The translations under genes were made by a program, and so were the position numbers. The notes beneath the pieces are model-generated. The model made no database searches and was not told where the DNA came from. It saw only the letters and a list, made by a program, of their open reading frames with translations. Positions 1 to 9,028 of a stretch of 46,697 nt of DNA are shown here, one piece after another. The DNA is from Endotrypanum monterogeii (lineage: Eukaryota > Euglenozoa > Kinetoplastea > Trypanosomatida > Trypanosomatidae), in assembly GCA_000333855.2 (NCBI GenBank), contig CM007320.1:2510400-2557096 (forward strand), read 5' to 3'. Numbering within the stretch: position 1 is the stretch's first letter; every line of letters begins with the position of its first letter.

Positions 1-1
1 T

Positions 2-1222
2 ACCCCGGCGAGCGCATCGGTACAGGCGCAACAGCACGGATCGATGGAGACTCTAGCTGCCTGTGATCCGCAACGGGCAGTAGGAAAACCTTCACGGATT
101 GCAAATGGGCTCCACAAGAGCAACCTCTCCTCTACGGTGTCCCCTCTGCCATGCCGACCGGGTGGATCCGAGGAGGTACACCGGAAGCTGCAGACCAGCC
201 GGAATACTCTTTCGCGCAGCGAGGTGGCGGGCGCTGGCGGCGATCTGCATCGGGTGAAAGCGGAGTGCGTGCAGGTGCTGCTGGCGGCGCAGGCAAGTGG
301 CGCTTCCCATTTAAATGCAGAGAGGGGTGGCTCGACGTACGTGGGGAGAGGGCTTCAACTCCCATCCGAGGGCGGTGCGCGCGATGCTTCCCGTCTCGAA
401 AACGAGGTCCATATGCTGCGTGGGATACTACAGGCTCCAGAGACGCGTACAGCGGAGGTCGAGGGCATCGGTGTCGGCCGGTGCCAAGCTATGTTGGAGG
501 TCGATGTGTCCCCGGAAAGACATCCTGCGGTGACATGTGGCTTGGCTTCCGCAGGAGGTTACTTTCCACCCAGTCAAGGCGGCGACAGTGGCCGTTTCGT
601 ATCAGCCGAAGTAAATTTGTCGCTTCTCAAGCAACAACTTGATCGCACTGAGGCGTATGCAAATCACCTCGAAGGTGAGCTTCGTGCAGAGCGCGATAGA
701 TTGCAGCGAAAGAGCAAGGCAGAGAAAAAACTGTTGGAGAATGTAGTCTTACTTACGCGGCAGCTGCGTTCCCGCGAGGCGCTCGATCGCGAGACACGTT
801 CGCTGCGCCGCGCTGGGCTCAGCAGGGTACGTGGTAACGACGACAAAGCGGCAGAAAAGCTTCCGGCTTCCTTTGGTCCTTGTAGATTCAGCCCCGACAG
901 GAGGGTTAGTGCACGCTCGGGGGTGAGTGTTATCACCGAGAGCGATAGTGGCGGAGAAGATCCGCCAAATTTTGTCACGCGCAGCGAGATTCGGGCTGCG
1001 GATGTTCTTGGTGCAGGTGTTACCATAGTCAGTGCTGAAGTTGGCGATGATACTTCACCAGGAATACGCCAGTGCAAAGAGGCCGCTTTGACGTTGCGGA
1101 GTCACGCTGGCGAGGCCACTATCGAGAGCTCCTCTATTGACCTTCCAAGCGATGCACTGCACAATTTAGAACGCAAAAAAAAAATCTCCATCTCGAAGTT
1201 TTCTCCTCTCCTCCTTGCGTGA
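2..1222 (+). CDS. Coiled-coil protein, 5'-truncated by the window edge
   Basis: The frame is open from base 2, so at least 406 residues are visible and the gene probably begins before the window. The first visible ATG is at 44, but the 14 codons before it are also open, so that ATG cannot be taken as the start. I do not recognise a family. Most of the protein is low-complexity and rich in Ser, Gly and Arg. A clear heptad-like coiled coil runs from about visible residue 204 to 277, with Leu spaced among Glu, Lys and Arg (LLKQQLDRTEAYANHLEGEL is its start). A shorter helical piece (RLENEVHMLRGIL) lies near residue 130. The C-terminus follows an A10 run at 1175-1184 and ends in an odd tail (KKKISISKFSPLLLA), so a homopolymer length error is possible. 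Cytoskeletal or basal-body function is only a guess from the coiled coil. Confidence 0.7.
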   Translation, partial: TPASASVQAQQHGSMETLAACDPQRAVGKPSRIANGLHKSNLSSTVSPLPCRPGGSEEVHRKLQTSRNTLSRSEVAGAGGDLHRVKAECVQVLLAAQASGASHLNAERGGSTYVGRGLQLPSEGGARDASRLENEVHMLRGILQAPETRTAEVEGIGVGRCQAMLEVDVSPERHPAVTCGLASAGGYFPPSQGGDSGRFVSAEVNLSLLKQQLDRTEAYANHLEGELRAERDRLQRKSKAEKKLLENVVLLTRQLRSREALDRETRSLRRAGLSRVRGNDDKAAEKLPASFGPCRFSPDRRVSARSGVSVITESDSGGEDPPNFVTRSEIRAADVLGAGVTIVSAEVGDDTSPGIRQCKEAALTLRSHAGEATIESSSIDLPSDALHNLERKKKISISKFSPLLLA

Positions 1223-1449
1223 CGTAACGACAGCGGCTGCGGAGGTGAAGGGTACGGCGGGAGCGGGTACCGCAAGGTTAGCCACACCGTCCTAGTATCC
1301 GTCAGCGATGAGGCGAGTGTCTCCTTCCCTCATGCGGTGGCAAAAAAAAAAGGTTCCGATATTTTTGTCCAATCACAGGACGGCGGTGTGATGTCGCCGT
1401 AGTACACCTCCCTTCCCCCTATATACACATACATCTAAACACATACACA

Positions 1450-1452
<3 letters not shown>

Positions 1453-1485
<33 letters not shown>
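1453..1485. repeat. (TA)n microsatellite
   Basis: About 16 perfect TA units, flanked by imperfect CATA/CACA sequence, lying 230 bases after the stop of the first gene and so probably in its 3' UTR or the downstream spacer. Confidence 0.95.
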
Positions 1486-1491
<6 letters not shown>

Positions 1492-4331
1492 CACACTTGA
1501 ACACTCCCTGGCAGGTAAGACTGCACAGCACTGAAGGTGGCTGCCTCACACGGAGGACGTATTTCCGCGGACACCTTGTCGATGTATACCAATAGTTTCC
1601 ATCGAAAACTGATCTACGTTTTTATCGAATAAAGGACTTCGGCGACTGCCCGGCTGCGGGGGTGATGAAGGTTTCTGCCCTCTTCTTGTTTCCTGTATTC
1701 CCGAGAATCCCTTTTTTTTTTGTGTGTGTGTGTGTTTGGGGTGGGGTCCGGGGTTGTATAGTTTTTCGGTCTTTCCTCGCTGTCTGTTGCTCAACACCTG
1801 CGGTGCCACTTCCGCTTTCTTAGCTTCTTCCATGAAATGCCGTGCTCATATTTTTTGTCCTCTGACTTCTTGAACAAAAAATTAAGTACCTGCGTTCGCT
1901 TCATTGCCGTCCTGCCTCTAGTACCTAGCGCCTGTTTGCTTCTTTGGGTGAGTCCTCAATGTTCTTGAGCTCGTGGGTATCTGAGCCGTCTATGAGTAGG
2001 TAGTCAAGCTCTGTGTTTGCAGGCTTACATACCCATATCTCTTGCCTAGAAGATAGGGTTTATTTTACAGCGCGTTTGCTGAACCAACGTTTTTCTGGGG
2101 CATCCGCCTCGGAGGAGTGGACGGAACAATGAAGGGGCGTCGGGCTGCTCCTTCACTTCATAGTTGAACTATTGAGTACACTATCACAAGTTGTCGGCGA
2201 TCCTTTGCTCCACCTTGATCTGTTCTACTGTGTAGCACACCAGCACTTTTTTCTCTCTCTCTCAGTTATTTCCTCACTCTCACTCACCGTTGACCTCGCC
2301 CGACATTCTGTAGAGAACAGATGTGTGTGCGCATGTGTGTGTGTGTGTGTTCCAATAGGGCGGGGAGTGGATGCGCTTTGACCTTGCCTGTCTGCTCGCA
2401 TCTCATTTGATACATATTTTCTGGCTGGTTTTTAAAGTTTTGTCGTGCCGCTGCAACTGCCCGCCAACTTCACCGACACCCTTTTCTCCCCCTGAACACC
2501 TTTGTCATGGGGCCACCTTGTGTTGTCTCCTTTTTTTCCTTTAACTTTCTCAAGCTCTCATTTTTTTTTTTTTGTGGTTGTTGTTGGTGAGGGGAGCGCG
2601 ACGGGGGGTGGGCTGGGAGATGGCGATTGGGGGGTTTTCCCTCTGCTTATTTCAGTTTTGTTTGCGAGTTAAAATGTTGCGCACCCAAGGGCTCTCGTGA
2701 CTGTTGATGTGTTGCGTTGGGGATGGGCTACGGAGTGGTGGGATAGCATCTGGTGAAATCCCCCGGGTCGCGGCGACACTTCATCCCTCGGGCGAAGAGG
2801 GCGGGGAGGGGGACAGGCAGATGGGAGATGAGTGATGCCCAACGCGCTCTCCACGCCCCTCTCTTGCTCTTGGCGCTTAACCTCTCTCGACGGATCTTTT
2901 GCACCTTCGAGATGTGAGGATTACTTTTATAGTTCACTTGCTTCTCTTCAGCTAAACTGTTTTCTTGCCCTTGCTGACGCTACACAACTGTCCATCTTTT
3001 GCCCCCGTGAGTTTTGTGGCGGTGGTGGAGGGTTCTGTCAGCGCTCTGTTTCTTTTGCTTTTGAATGTGCTCAAATATTCCTTACGTTCTCAGGTCTCGC
3101 TGCCTCATCCGTTCCTGGCTGATTTCGACGAAGGCGCGATGAGGGGGCACAGCTTAGATTCATGTCACGAAATCGAGGGCTGAACCGCGGGTAGTGCAGA
3201 ACACACACTGTTCTTGATTCCCCAAACAGCGACCTGTGAAGACCCGCTCTGACTTCGACGACATCCGCAGATGAGGTCCCTGGACATGGCATGCCAACGC
3301 GGAGACTTGTTGCACAGAAAAGGACTGTGTCGTGTAGGGCATGCACTGAGTCTCCGACTGACTACACTCCATCACTGACTTCCCCTTCCACCAGCGTCGA
3401 TTGCTGAGAGGGAACCTTGATGATTGTAATCGCTGTGACGTCTGCCGATCGTCATCATGAGACCTCCTACAAAAAAACGATGCACTTGCTGAGTGATGAC
3501 TAGATCGCGATGCTTGTGCTATCCCGTCAGCAGTTTGATGAACAGGAATGCGACGCATGTCTACCTGCTACCTGGCAACGCTCGGTGGAGGTCCTTCAGA
3601 GGAGATTCCTGGAGAGGGAGGAGGTTAAGGCCGAGAGATATGATATCATCTTGTAGTACCCCCACTCCTCTCCTCTCCTCTCCTCCTATCCACTCTCCCT
3701 GGGGTAACACACTACGTTTTGTAATCGCTTGGGGTGGTGGATGAGTCCTGGTCATATGGCACTTGGGTTGTGTATGTGTGTGCTCTCGCCACTAGATTTC
3801 GTTTTTGTTTTCTCCCTAGGTTTTTCCCCTCCTTTCAACTCCCCATGCAGCGGCCATCTCTGTTCTCCCGTTCCCTTCTCTTCACACGTTTGCGCAAGTG
3901 GTCTAATGAGCCAGATTTTCAACGAGGCAAGCGCTAAGGGGGAGAGGAGTGTTAGGGGAAGATAATATACTAGGTCCTTCCCCTGTCCCTCCCACCGTAA
4001 CTTTGAACGCTAGCCCAGAAAGATTTTCTTCACATGCGTTGGTAAAAAGAGAAGGCGTGCGGGGCACCGCACAGCTCCCCATGTATTCTGGTGTTCATGA
4101 AGCATTTAGTGATCCACCCAACTGCACGTGGCCTGTATGTGTAGGAGATTTTGTATGTCACACGGATAGAACGCATGAGACGATGAATGCTCTCTCTTTG
4201 AATTTTTTTTCCTCTCTCGTCATGCGTCCCAGACTCTATCGCCTCTATATCTCCGAGAGGGGAGGGGGGGAGGTGAGGTAGGCTCGCACACATTTTGCCG
4301 ACTCTCAACAACTTTTACGTACATATATCTT

Positions 4332-4363
<32 letters not shown>

Positions 4364-4606
4364 TATTCTTTTCAACAACAACAAAAGGAAATACTCTGCT
4401 TTGTCGAGGCTCGTGTGAACTCCTCGGCAGCTGAAGAGTCTACGCAAAAAAAAACGTATTGGTATAATTACTGATAATTTTATCAGTCCCCCCCCCATAC
4501 ACACACATACACACACACCATTTCTGGGGTGTCTTGCACTCGGCTCGAGTTATATGCGATTGAGAAGGTGGGCTGTTGTAGGAGCCGTTGCTCATATAGA
4601 CTGAGG

Positions 4607-4642
4607 TTTCCCCCTACTTTTCCAATCGATTGCGCTCTGCAG
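4607..4642 (+). promoter_or_regulatory. Candidate spliced-leader acceptor for the RAD51-like gene
   Basis: A pyrimidine-rich stretch (TTTCCCCCTACTTTTCC) is followed by CTCTGCAG, giving an AG at 4641-4642 and a 5' UTR of about 237 bases before the ATG at 4880. It fits the trypanosomatid rule of a polypyrimidine tract followed by the first AG, but other AGs are nearby. Confidence 0.4.
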
Positions 4643-4879
4643 TTTAATGCGCACGCGGGCAAACATCTAGCACTACACTTGTGTCGGGAGGTAGGGGTGA
4701 CCCTACACCGAGCGTCTAACTGGTAAAGAGGGACAAAGCGGAGGTAGGGAAACATTATCAATCCGCTTTTGGAATTTCTGCAGCAGAGTGCGGTGATTGC
4801 CCGGGGCACGTGGGCGTCAGGGACAGAGTCGCGTAGGCATCATTGTCACCTTTCGGTCTTGAACCTCTGTGGCGTGGGG

Positions 4880-6736
4880 ATGGAAGAGGATGGGGAGAGA
4901 GGTCATGCTTCGTTGGGCACCGACCGCACCACCGAGCCTTTGGTCTCCCTCTGTGGAGAGAGCGCCGTTGATATACTGCGCAGCGTCCTCGCTTCCTGCA
5001 CGGGTGCACCAGCTTCATCGTGCTCGATGACACAAGATACTGGGAATACTTCTCCCTCTCCAGGTGCGGCGCTCCTATCAACTCGGGGACCGGAGCAACG
5101 TATTGAGGCGTTGGGGATGCTGATCGACCTGGTTGCGGCTCACATGGGTCTCTCAGGTCTGCGGTGTGGTCTAGGACAGTCGGGAGAGCTCACTGACAAG
5201 GCCGCACCGCGAGTAGCAGCAGACGCCCTGCTGCTTTACCTGACTGCCGAGAAACCCAGTCTATTAGCAGCACTGCGGCGCCGTCGTCGTCAGCGTCCGC
5301 GCATGCTTCCGCCAGAAGCACTGGTGGCACACGCAGGGTCACGGGTGTCTGACGGTGCGTGTGCTTGTTCAGAGGAGGATCAGGCATGGATAATTCTCAC
5401 CCGCTACGCAGCCAGTGTTGTGCTGGCCAACCGTCACCTCGGAGGCGTTGCGCGTGTGGGTTTATCGGATGGACGGATTCCTGCCAGCCGAGTGCTGCAG
5501 ACGCGCACTGCTCTCTCTCTCGCCCGTGCCGCATATTCTTCCTATCAGCCGCTGCGCACTGCTTTGGGTGGGAAAGCTTCATCTCAACCTCCTGTCTCAG
5601 TGGTTGATGCCTCCACGTATTGGTGCTCAACCGGCTGCGTCTGCGTTGATCAGGCGTTGGGTGGTGGCGGCTTCCGCAGCGGGTGGGTTACTGAAGTGTA
5701 TGGAGAGGCAGGGTCAGGCAAGACGCAACTGATGCTGCAGTGCCTCTTGCAGCAAGCTGCCACCGATATTTGCTCTGCGGCTGTCGCAGTTTTGATGTCC
5801 AGCAATGAAGGTTTCACATCCCTTGATGTGACGACAGCTGCAGCCAGTGCGTGGAGCACCAACAACTCTGTAGCGGCATGTAAGGATGTCTTCGATCGCG
5901 ACGTCGTCGATGCGGCACGCTGCGCGGTGGTTTACCTCGTTTCCGAGGAGGTGCCCGTCTCCCGTTTAGGGCCACTGGCTGCTGCGGCTGTAGGCCGCGC
6001 AGTGCGCGCTGTGCGGCTCCACCCACTCCTCACTCAGCTACCGCCTTGTGCTCTGAAGACGGTGGGGGACTTTGTGGAGAGCACATGCACGGTGACGGCG
6101 GTGTTGTCACGTCTACAGATTCGCCATGTCGCGTCGTTGGCGGAAGTACTGCAGCTCCTGGAGCCCCCCTTTCATGCGCAAACGGTATCGAATGTAAGGA
6201 TTACCGTTCCGACCACAAGTGTGCCCAACAGGGCACAGCAGCCACCCCACACTCGCTTGGCGGATGCAGTGGACGTCTTTTCCGGCTCCCTCCGTCGTGC
6301 GGTGGTGGTGCTGGACTCTATCGCAGCTGCAGTAGTCGCAGGACAGTGTGACCTGAGAGGTGTCCCGCAAGACGACGCGACCGTGGCAGCCGTTGGTTTG
6401 CGTCTACGGCACGTAGCGATGACGTACAACTGGTGTATTCTCGTGACCAATCAGGTGCGTGCAGTTCCCAAGGCCGCCCGTCAGCGACAGAGCGTCATCG
6501 TGCCAATCAAGCGCGCTCGCTCGCCAATGAGCTCCTCGACAGCGCCGTCATCTTCTGGAACTCGTGCTGTGGTGCCTGCCCTTGGTCTTTCTTGGGCCTC
6601 GATACCACAGTGTCGTGTGTTTCTGTGCAAGTCGCTCACTCATGGTGTGCGGCAACTTGTGCTGCGCCATGCTCCCTTCCTCCCACCTGCGCAGGTGAGC
6701 TACTTGATCACAGAACATGGCATCGAGGACGCGTGA
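4880..6736 (+). CDS. RAD51 paralog, XRCC3-like recombinase
   Basis: The protein is 618 residues from the first ATG; the open frame extends upstream without another ATG. It has a RecA/RAD51 ATPase core: Walker A GEAGSGKT at residues 275-282, Walker B VVVLD at 475-479, and a downstream VTNQVRAVP that matches the NQV motif of RAD51 proteins. Near the end, PALGLSWA resembles the PALGxxWA signature of XRCC3 and RAD51C. Paralogs of this type act as cofactors of RAD51 filaments in homologous recombination in the nucleus. It is much longer than XRCC3 (about 350 residues). The N-terminal 270 residues have no recognised helix-hairpin-helix fold, and about 200 residues separate Walker A and B, compared with about 100 in RAD51. 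Trypanosomatids carry several such paralogs (RAD51-3, -4, -5, -6). From remembered synteny, unverified, RAD51-6 is the best candidate, but I do not assign a symbol. Confidence 0.85.
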   Translation: MEEDGERGHASLGTDRTTEPLVSLCGESAVDILRSVLASCTGAPASSCSMTQDTGNTSPSPGAALLSTRGPEQRIEALGMLIDLVAAHMGLSGLRCGLGQSGELTDKAAPRVAADALLLYLTAEKPSLLAALRRRRRQRPRMLPPEALVAHAGSRVSDGACACSEEDQAWIILTRYAASVVLANRHLGGVARVGLSDGRIPASRVLQTRTALSLARAAYSSYQPLRTALGGKASSQPPVSVVDASTYWCSTGCVCVDQALGGGGFRSGWVTEVYGEAGSGKTQLMLQCLLQQAATDICSAAVAVLMSSNEGFTSLDVTTAAASAWSTNNSVAACKDVFDRDVVDAARCAVVYLVSEEVPVSRLGPLAAAAVGRAVRAVRLHPLLTQLPPCALKTVGDFVESTCTVTAVLSRLQIRHVASLAEVLQLLEPPFHAQTVSNVRITVPTTSVPNRAQQPPHTRLADAVDVFSGSLRRAVVVLDSIAAAVVAGQCDLRGVPQDDATVAAVGLRLRHVAMTYNWCILVTNQVRAVPKAARQRQSVIVPIKRARSPMSSSTAPSSSGTRAVVPALGLSWASIPQCRVFLCKSLTHGVRQLVLRHAPFLPPAQVSYLITEHGIEDA

Positions 6737-7735
6737 GGCATGGGAGGGCAGAGACATGGCAAGGGTAGTTGCCAGTAGAGAAGCACTGAAGGCAGTGGCG
6801 GTGGCGAGGGAGGGGGGGTTCTCGGTGGGGGTGTCGACGAGTTGCATGGAGACCGGACGTGCTCTCTGCGGCGCCCTGTTTTCCCCGGTCCTCTAACTTT
6901 TACTTTCTGCTGTTGTGTTTTATGTCTCTGATCCCTCCTTACCTGTTTTTTTTCTTTTTCAAATGGGTTATTGCTGCTACAAGATGGCGTCTTGTTCGCG
7001 CCGCTGTACTCTCCCGTAGCCGTGCGATGACATGCGCCCAGACGCGTCTCTCTCGGGTCCGCTGATCGTTGAGGTCACACAGATATCATAATCATTGACT
7101 TTCTGAGGGAGACAAGTAACAATGGAGGTGTGAATTGCTGCTCCTTCCTCCTCCTCCTCTTCCTTGATCTTTATTGTTACCCCCCCCCCTGTCTTGCCTC
7201 TGCACTTATTGGTGTTGATTCTGTGCCAATAGGAGAAAAAAAACAAGTTTACGAGGACATCAAGTCATCATGGTGTGGCCTCTGCATCACTCTCAGGCAT
7301 CACCGATCCCTGTGTCTTTGCGTGCAGATGAATCATATTTTCTTTTGTTTGATTTCCACAGTGTTGTGGGTATCCGTGGCGAAAGGCGTGGGCGCGTGGT
7401 GAGTTAAACATCTATCTGTCGCTTCTTGATACTTCGCCTTGCACTATGGAAAATACACCTGCTCTTCTTCTGCACGATGCTTGTACGTCTACGCGTGTCT
7501 GCTCATCTCACAGCCTCCCGGCACTCCCTCCCTCTCTACTGTTTAGGTGAACAACTGATGCCGTCAGTCCATCGGTCTTAAATGACTGACAGAGCAGCAT
7601 AATTCTCGTCCTGTATGCTTCAGAGCTACCCAGCTTGGTTCTTCGCAGATCACTGGTTTTGGCGTGCATCTGCCTTATTCCCGACGATTGCGCTGTTACA
7701 CTTTCCACTCGCAGCGCACTGCCGCAACACAGTAA

Positions 7736-7768
7736 TTTCCTTTTTTTTCCCCCTCCATCATTTCGCAG
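7736..7768 (+). promoter_or_regulatory. Candidate spliced-leader acceptor for the phosphatase gene
   Basis: A strong tract (TTTCC, T8, CCCCCTCC) is followed by ATCATTTCGCAG, AG at 7767-7768. The predicted 5' UTR is 120 bases and would contain the (TA)n tracts. The frame is open through this leader without an ATG, supporting the start at 7889. Confidence 0.55.
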
Positions 7769-7805
7769 ACCATTTTAGTGTTTCACCGTGTATTCGCATC
7801 TTTAT

Positions 7806-7866
7806 TATATATATATATATATATATATACATTTATACACACATATATACATATATATATATATAT
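7806..7866. repeat. Two (TA)n tracts in the predicted 5' UTR
   Basis: TA runs at about 7806-7829 and 7849-7866 are separated by CATTTATACACACATATATAC. They lie between the candidate splice acceptor and the phosphatase ATG. Translated in frame they give only Tyr-Ile repeats, so they are very unlikely to be coding. Confidence 0.9.
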
Positions 7867-7888
7867 TATTTTTTTTCGTCGTATTGAC

Positions 7889-9028
7889 ATGATCCTCTCA
7901 CGTCCAGTAGAGAAATATATGGCGTATGCAATGTCACGCAAAGGCGTGAAGTCTGGGCTTTTTTTTTGGACTGTCTTGGTGCTGGTTCTTGCAGGCACCT
8001 TTGTCATCTCGAGTGTTCCCCTGGGCCTTTACACGCCCACCGTTGGCTTCCAGCAGAAGAAACATCGTATTCCTCCGATCGAGGCACCTCCGCCCAGGAT
8101 CGTTTCCCCAGCCGGTAATGCTATTGTGCGTACATTGAAGCAGCGCATCATCGCTATAGGAGATCTTCACGGCGACGTTGATCGTCTACGCAGTGTCCTG
8201 CGTGCTGCGCACGTTCTGCAGGAGGATGTGGATGCCTGGCGGGAGGGATGCAGCGATATCGTGGTGCAGCTCGGCAACGTCGTAGGCAGCGGCCCCGATG
8301 CACCAAAGATTCTGCTGCTGCTGTCACGGCTGAGGACGCAGGCGCTCGCTCACGGTGGTCGCCTCATAACTTTGAGTGGTAACCACGAGCTGCTCGTCCT
8401 CTCCGGTGTCTCAAACCATATGCATCCACAGATCCTTAAGCTGACCGCTGGCCAGGCGGGCTTTCGCCAACTTTACAGTCCAAGCGGGCGCTACGGGAGC
8501 ATCATCGTAGAGGAGAACCATGTGGCTGCGATCGTCTCGGATATACTCTTTGTACATGGCGGTCTGACAGCCACCTATGCTCGCCGCGGTATAAAGTCCC
8601 TCAACTCCGAGTGGTACGAGGAAACCACCAAACAGAACTTTACGAGTCATCTCTTTCACGACGCCCAAAGCCCCTTCTCAGACCACAGCGTTCTACAGGC
8701 GGCCATGAGCGGTGACTGCGCCCCTCTCCTTGCCAGCTTGGCTGCTCTCAACAAGAAGGAGAGGATACGTGTTAATTTAATGGTCGTCGGCCATACAACC
8801 ACAGAAAAAGGGAGGGTGGGGACCTGGTGTGACGGAAAGCTGATGTCAATTGACGTCGCGATGAGTCGCTACGTCAAAGGCGGGGGCTACGAGGCGTTCG
8901 TCAGCTTCCAGCCCATGTTGAAGAAAGGCGCAAAGGGGCAAATACTTTCCCCTCAAGCTCGTCTCCAAATTCACTACCCACTCGGTATCGGTAAGCGTGC
9001 CGGATCCCTTAGTAGGTCACACTTTTGA
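7889..9028 (+). CDS. Membrane-anchored Shewanella-like (PPP-family) phosphatase
   Basis: The protein is 379 residues from the first ATG. A single hydrophobic segment at about 24-45 (preceded by Lys/Arg) predicts a signal anchor or cleavable signal, so the enzyme probably enters the secretory system or is membrane-tethered. The catalytic region shows PPP metallophosphatase motifs in order: GDLHGD (91-96), GNVVGSG (129-135), GNHE (164-167), HGG (223-225) and GHTTTEKG (301-308). The spacing and the VVGHT...CDGKLMSIDVAMS block match Shewanella-like protein phosphatases more than PP1/PP2A or bacterial ApaH. The second motif is normally GDxVDRG, where the Asp bridges both metals. Here it is Asn130 and the Asp-Arg pair is Gly-Ser, so metal binding or activity may be altered. 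Substrate unknown. The N-terminal choice is supported by TA-repeat sequence upstream of this ATG. Confidence 0.85.
   Translation: MILSRPVEKYMAYAMSRKGVKSGLFFWTVLVLVLAGTFVISSVPLGLYTPTVGFQQKKHRIPPIEAPPPRIVSPAGNAIVRTLKQRIIAIGDLHGDVDRLRSVLRAAHVLQEDVDAWREGCSDIVVQLGNVVGSGPDAPKILLLLSRLRTQALAHGGRLITLSGNHELLVLSGVSNHMHPQILKLTAGQAGFRQLYSPSGRYGSIIVEENHVAAIVSDILFVHGGLTATYARRGIKSLNSEWYEETTKQNFTSHLFHDAQSPFSDHSVLQAAMSGDCAPLLASLAALNKKERIRVNLMVVGHTTTEKGRVGTWCDGKLMSIDVAMSRYVKGGGYEAFVSFQPMLKKGAKGQILSPQARLQIHYPLGIGKRAGSLSRSHF

Larger units (their letters stand above)
1223..4879. other. Long intergenic spacer (3.7 kb), no gene recognised
   Basis: This spacer should contain the 3' UTR of the coiled-coil gene and the 5' UTR of the RAD51-like gene. 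It holds a (TA)n tract at 1453-1485, T runs near 1711, 2560 and 4204, an imperfect TCTCC repeat near 3664-3690, an ATT/AT repeat at 4329-4366, and short CA runs near 4498-4518. Open frames here are under 115 codons and read as low-complexity peptides (Leu, Phe, Ser or Cys-Val runs). The stretch 2680-3620 has more balanced composition than the rest, but I could not assign it to a known element. No tRNA-like internal promoter boxes were recognised by eye. Confidence 0.6.
6737..7888. other. Intergenic spacer, RAD51-like to phosphatase
   Basis: Contains T and C runs (6945-6960, 7181-7190, 7741-7753) and two TA tracts just before the next gene. No open frame with gene-like composition was seen. 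The last 150 bases appear to be the trans-splice region and 5' UTR of the phosphatase gene. Confidence 0.6.

Noticed and set aside
4769..4879. Upstream in-frame extension of the RAD51-like gene
   Set aside because: No ATG in the extension; a TTG start is not expected in trypanosomatids. The start was set at 4880.
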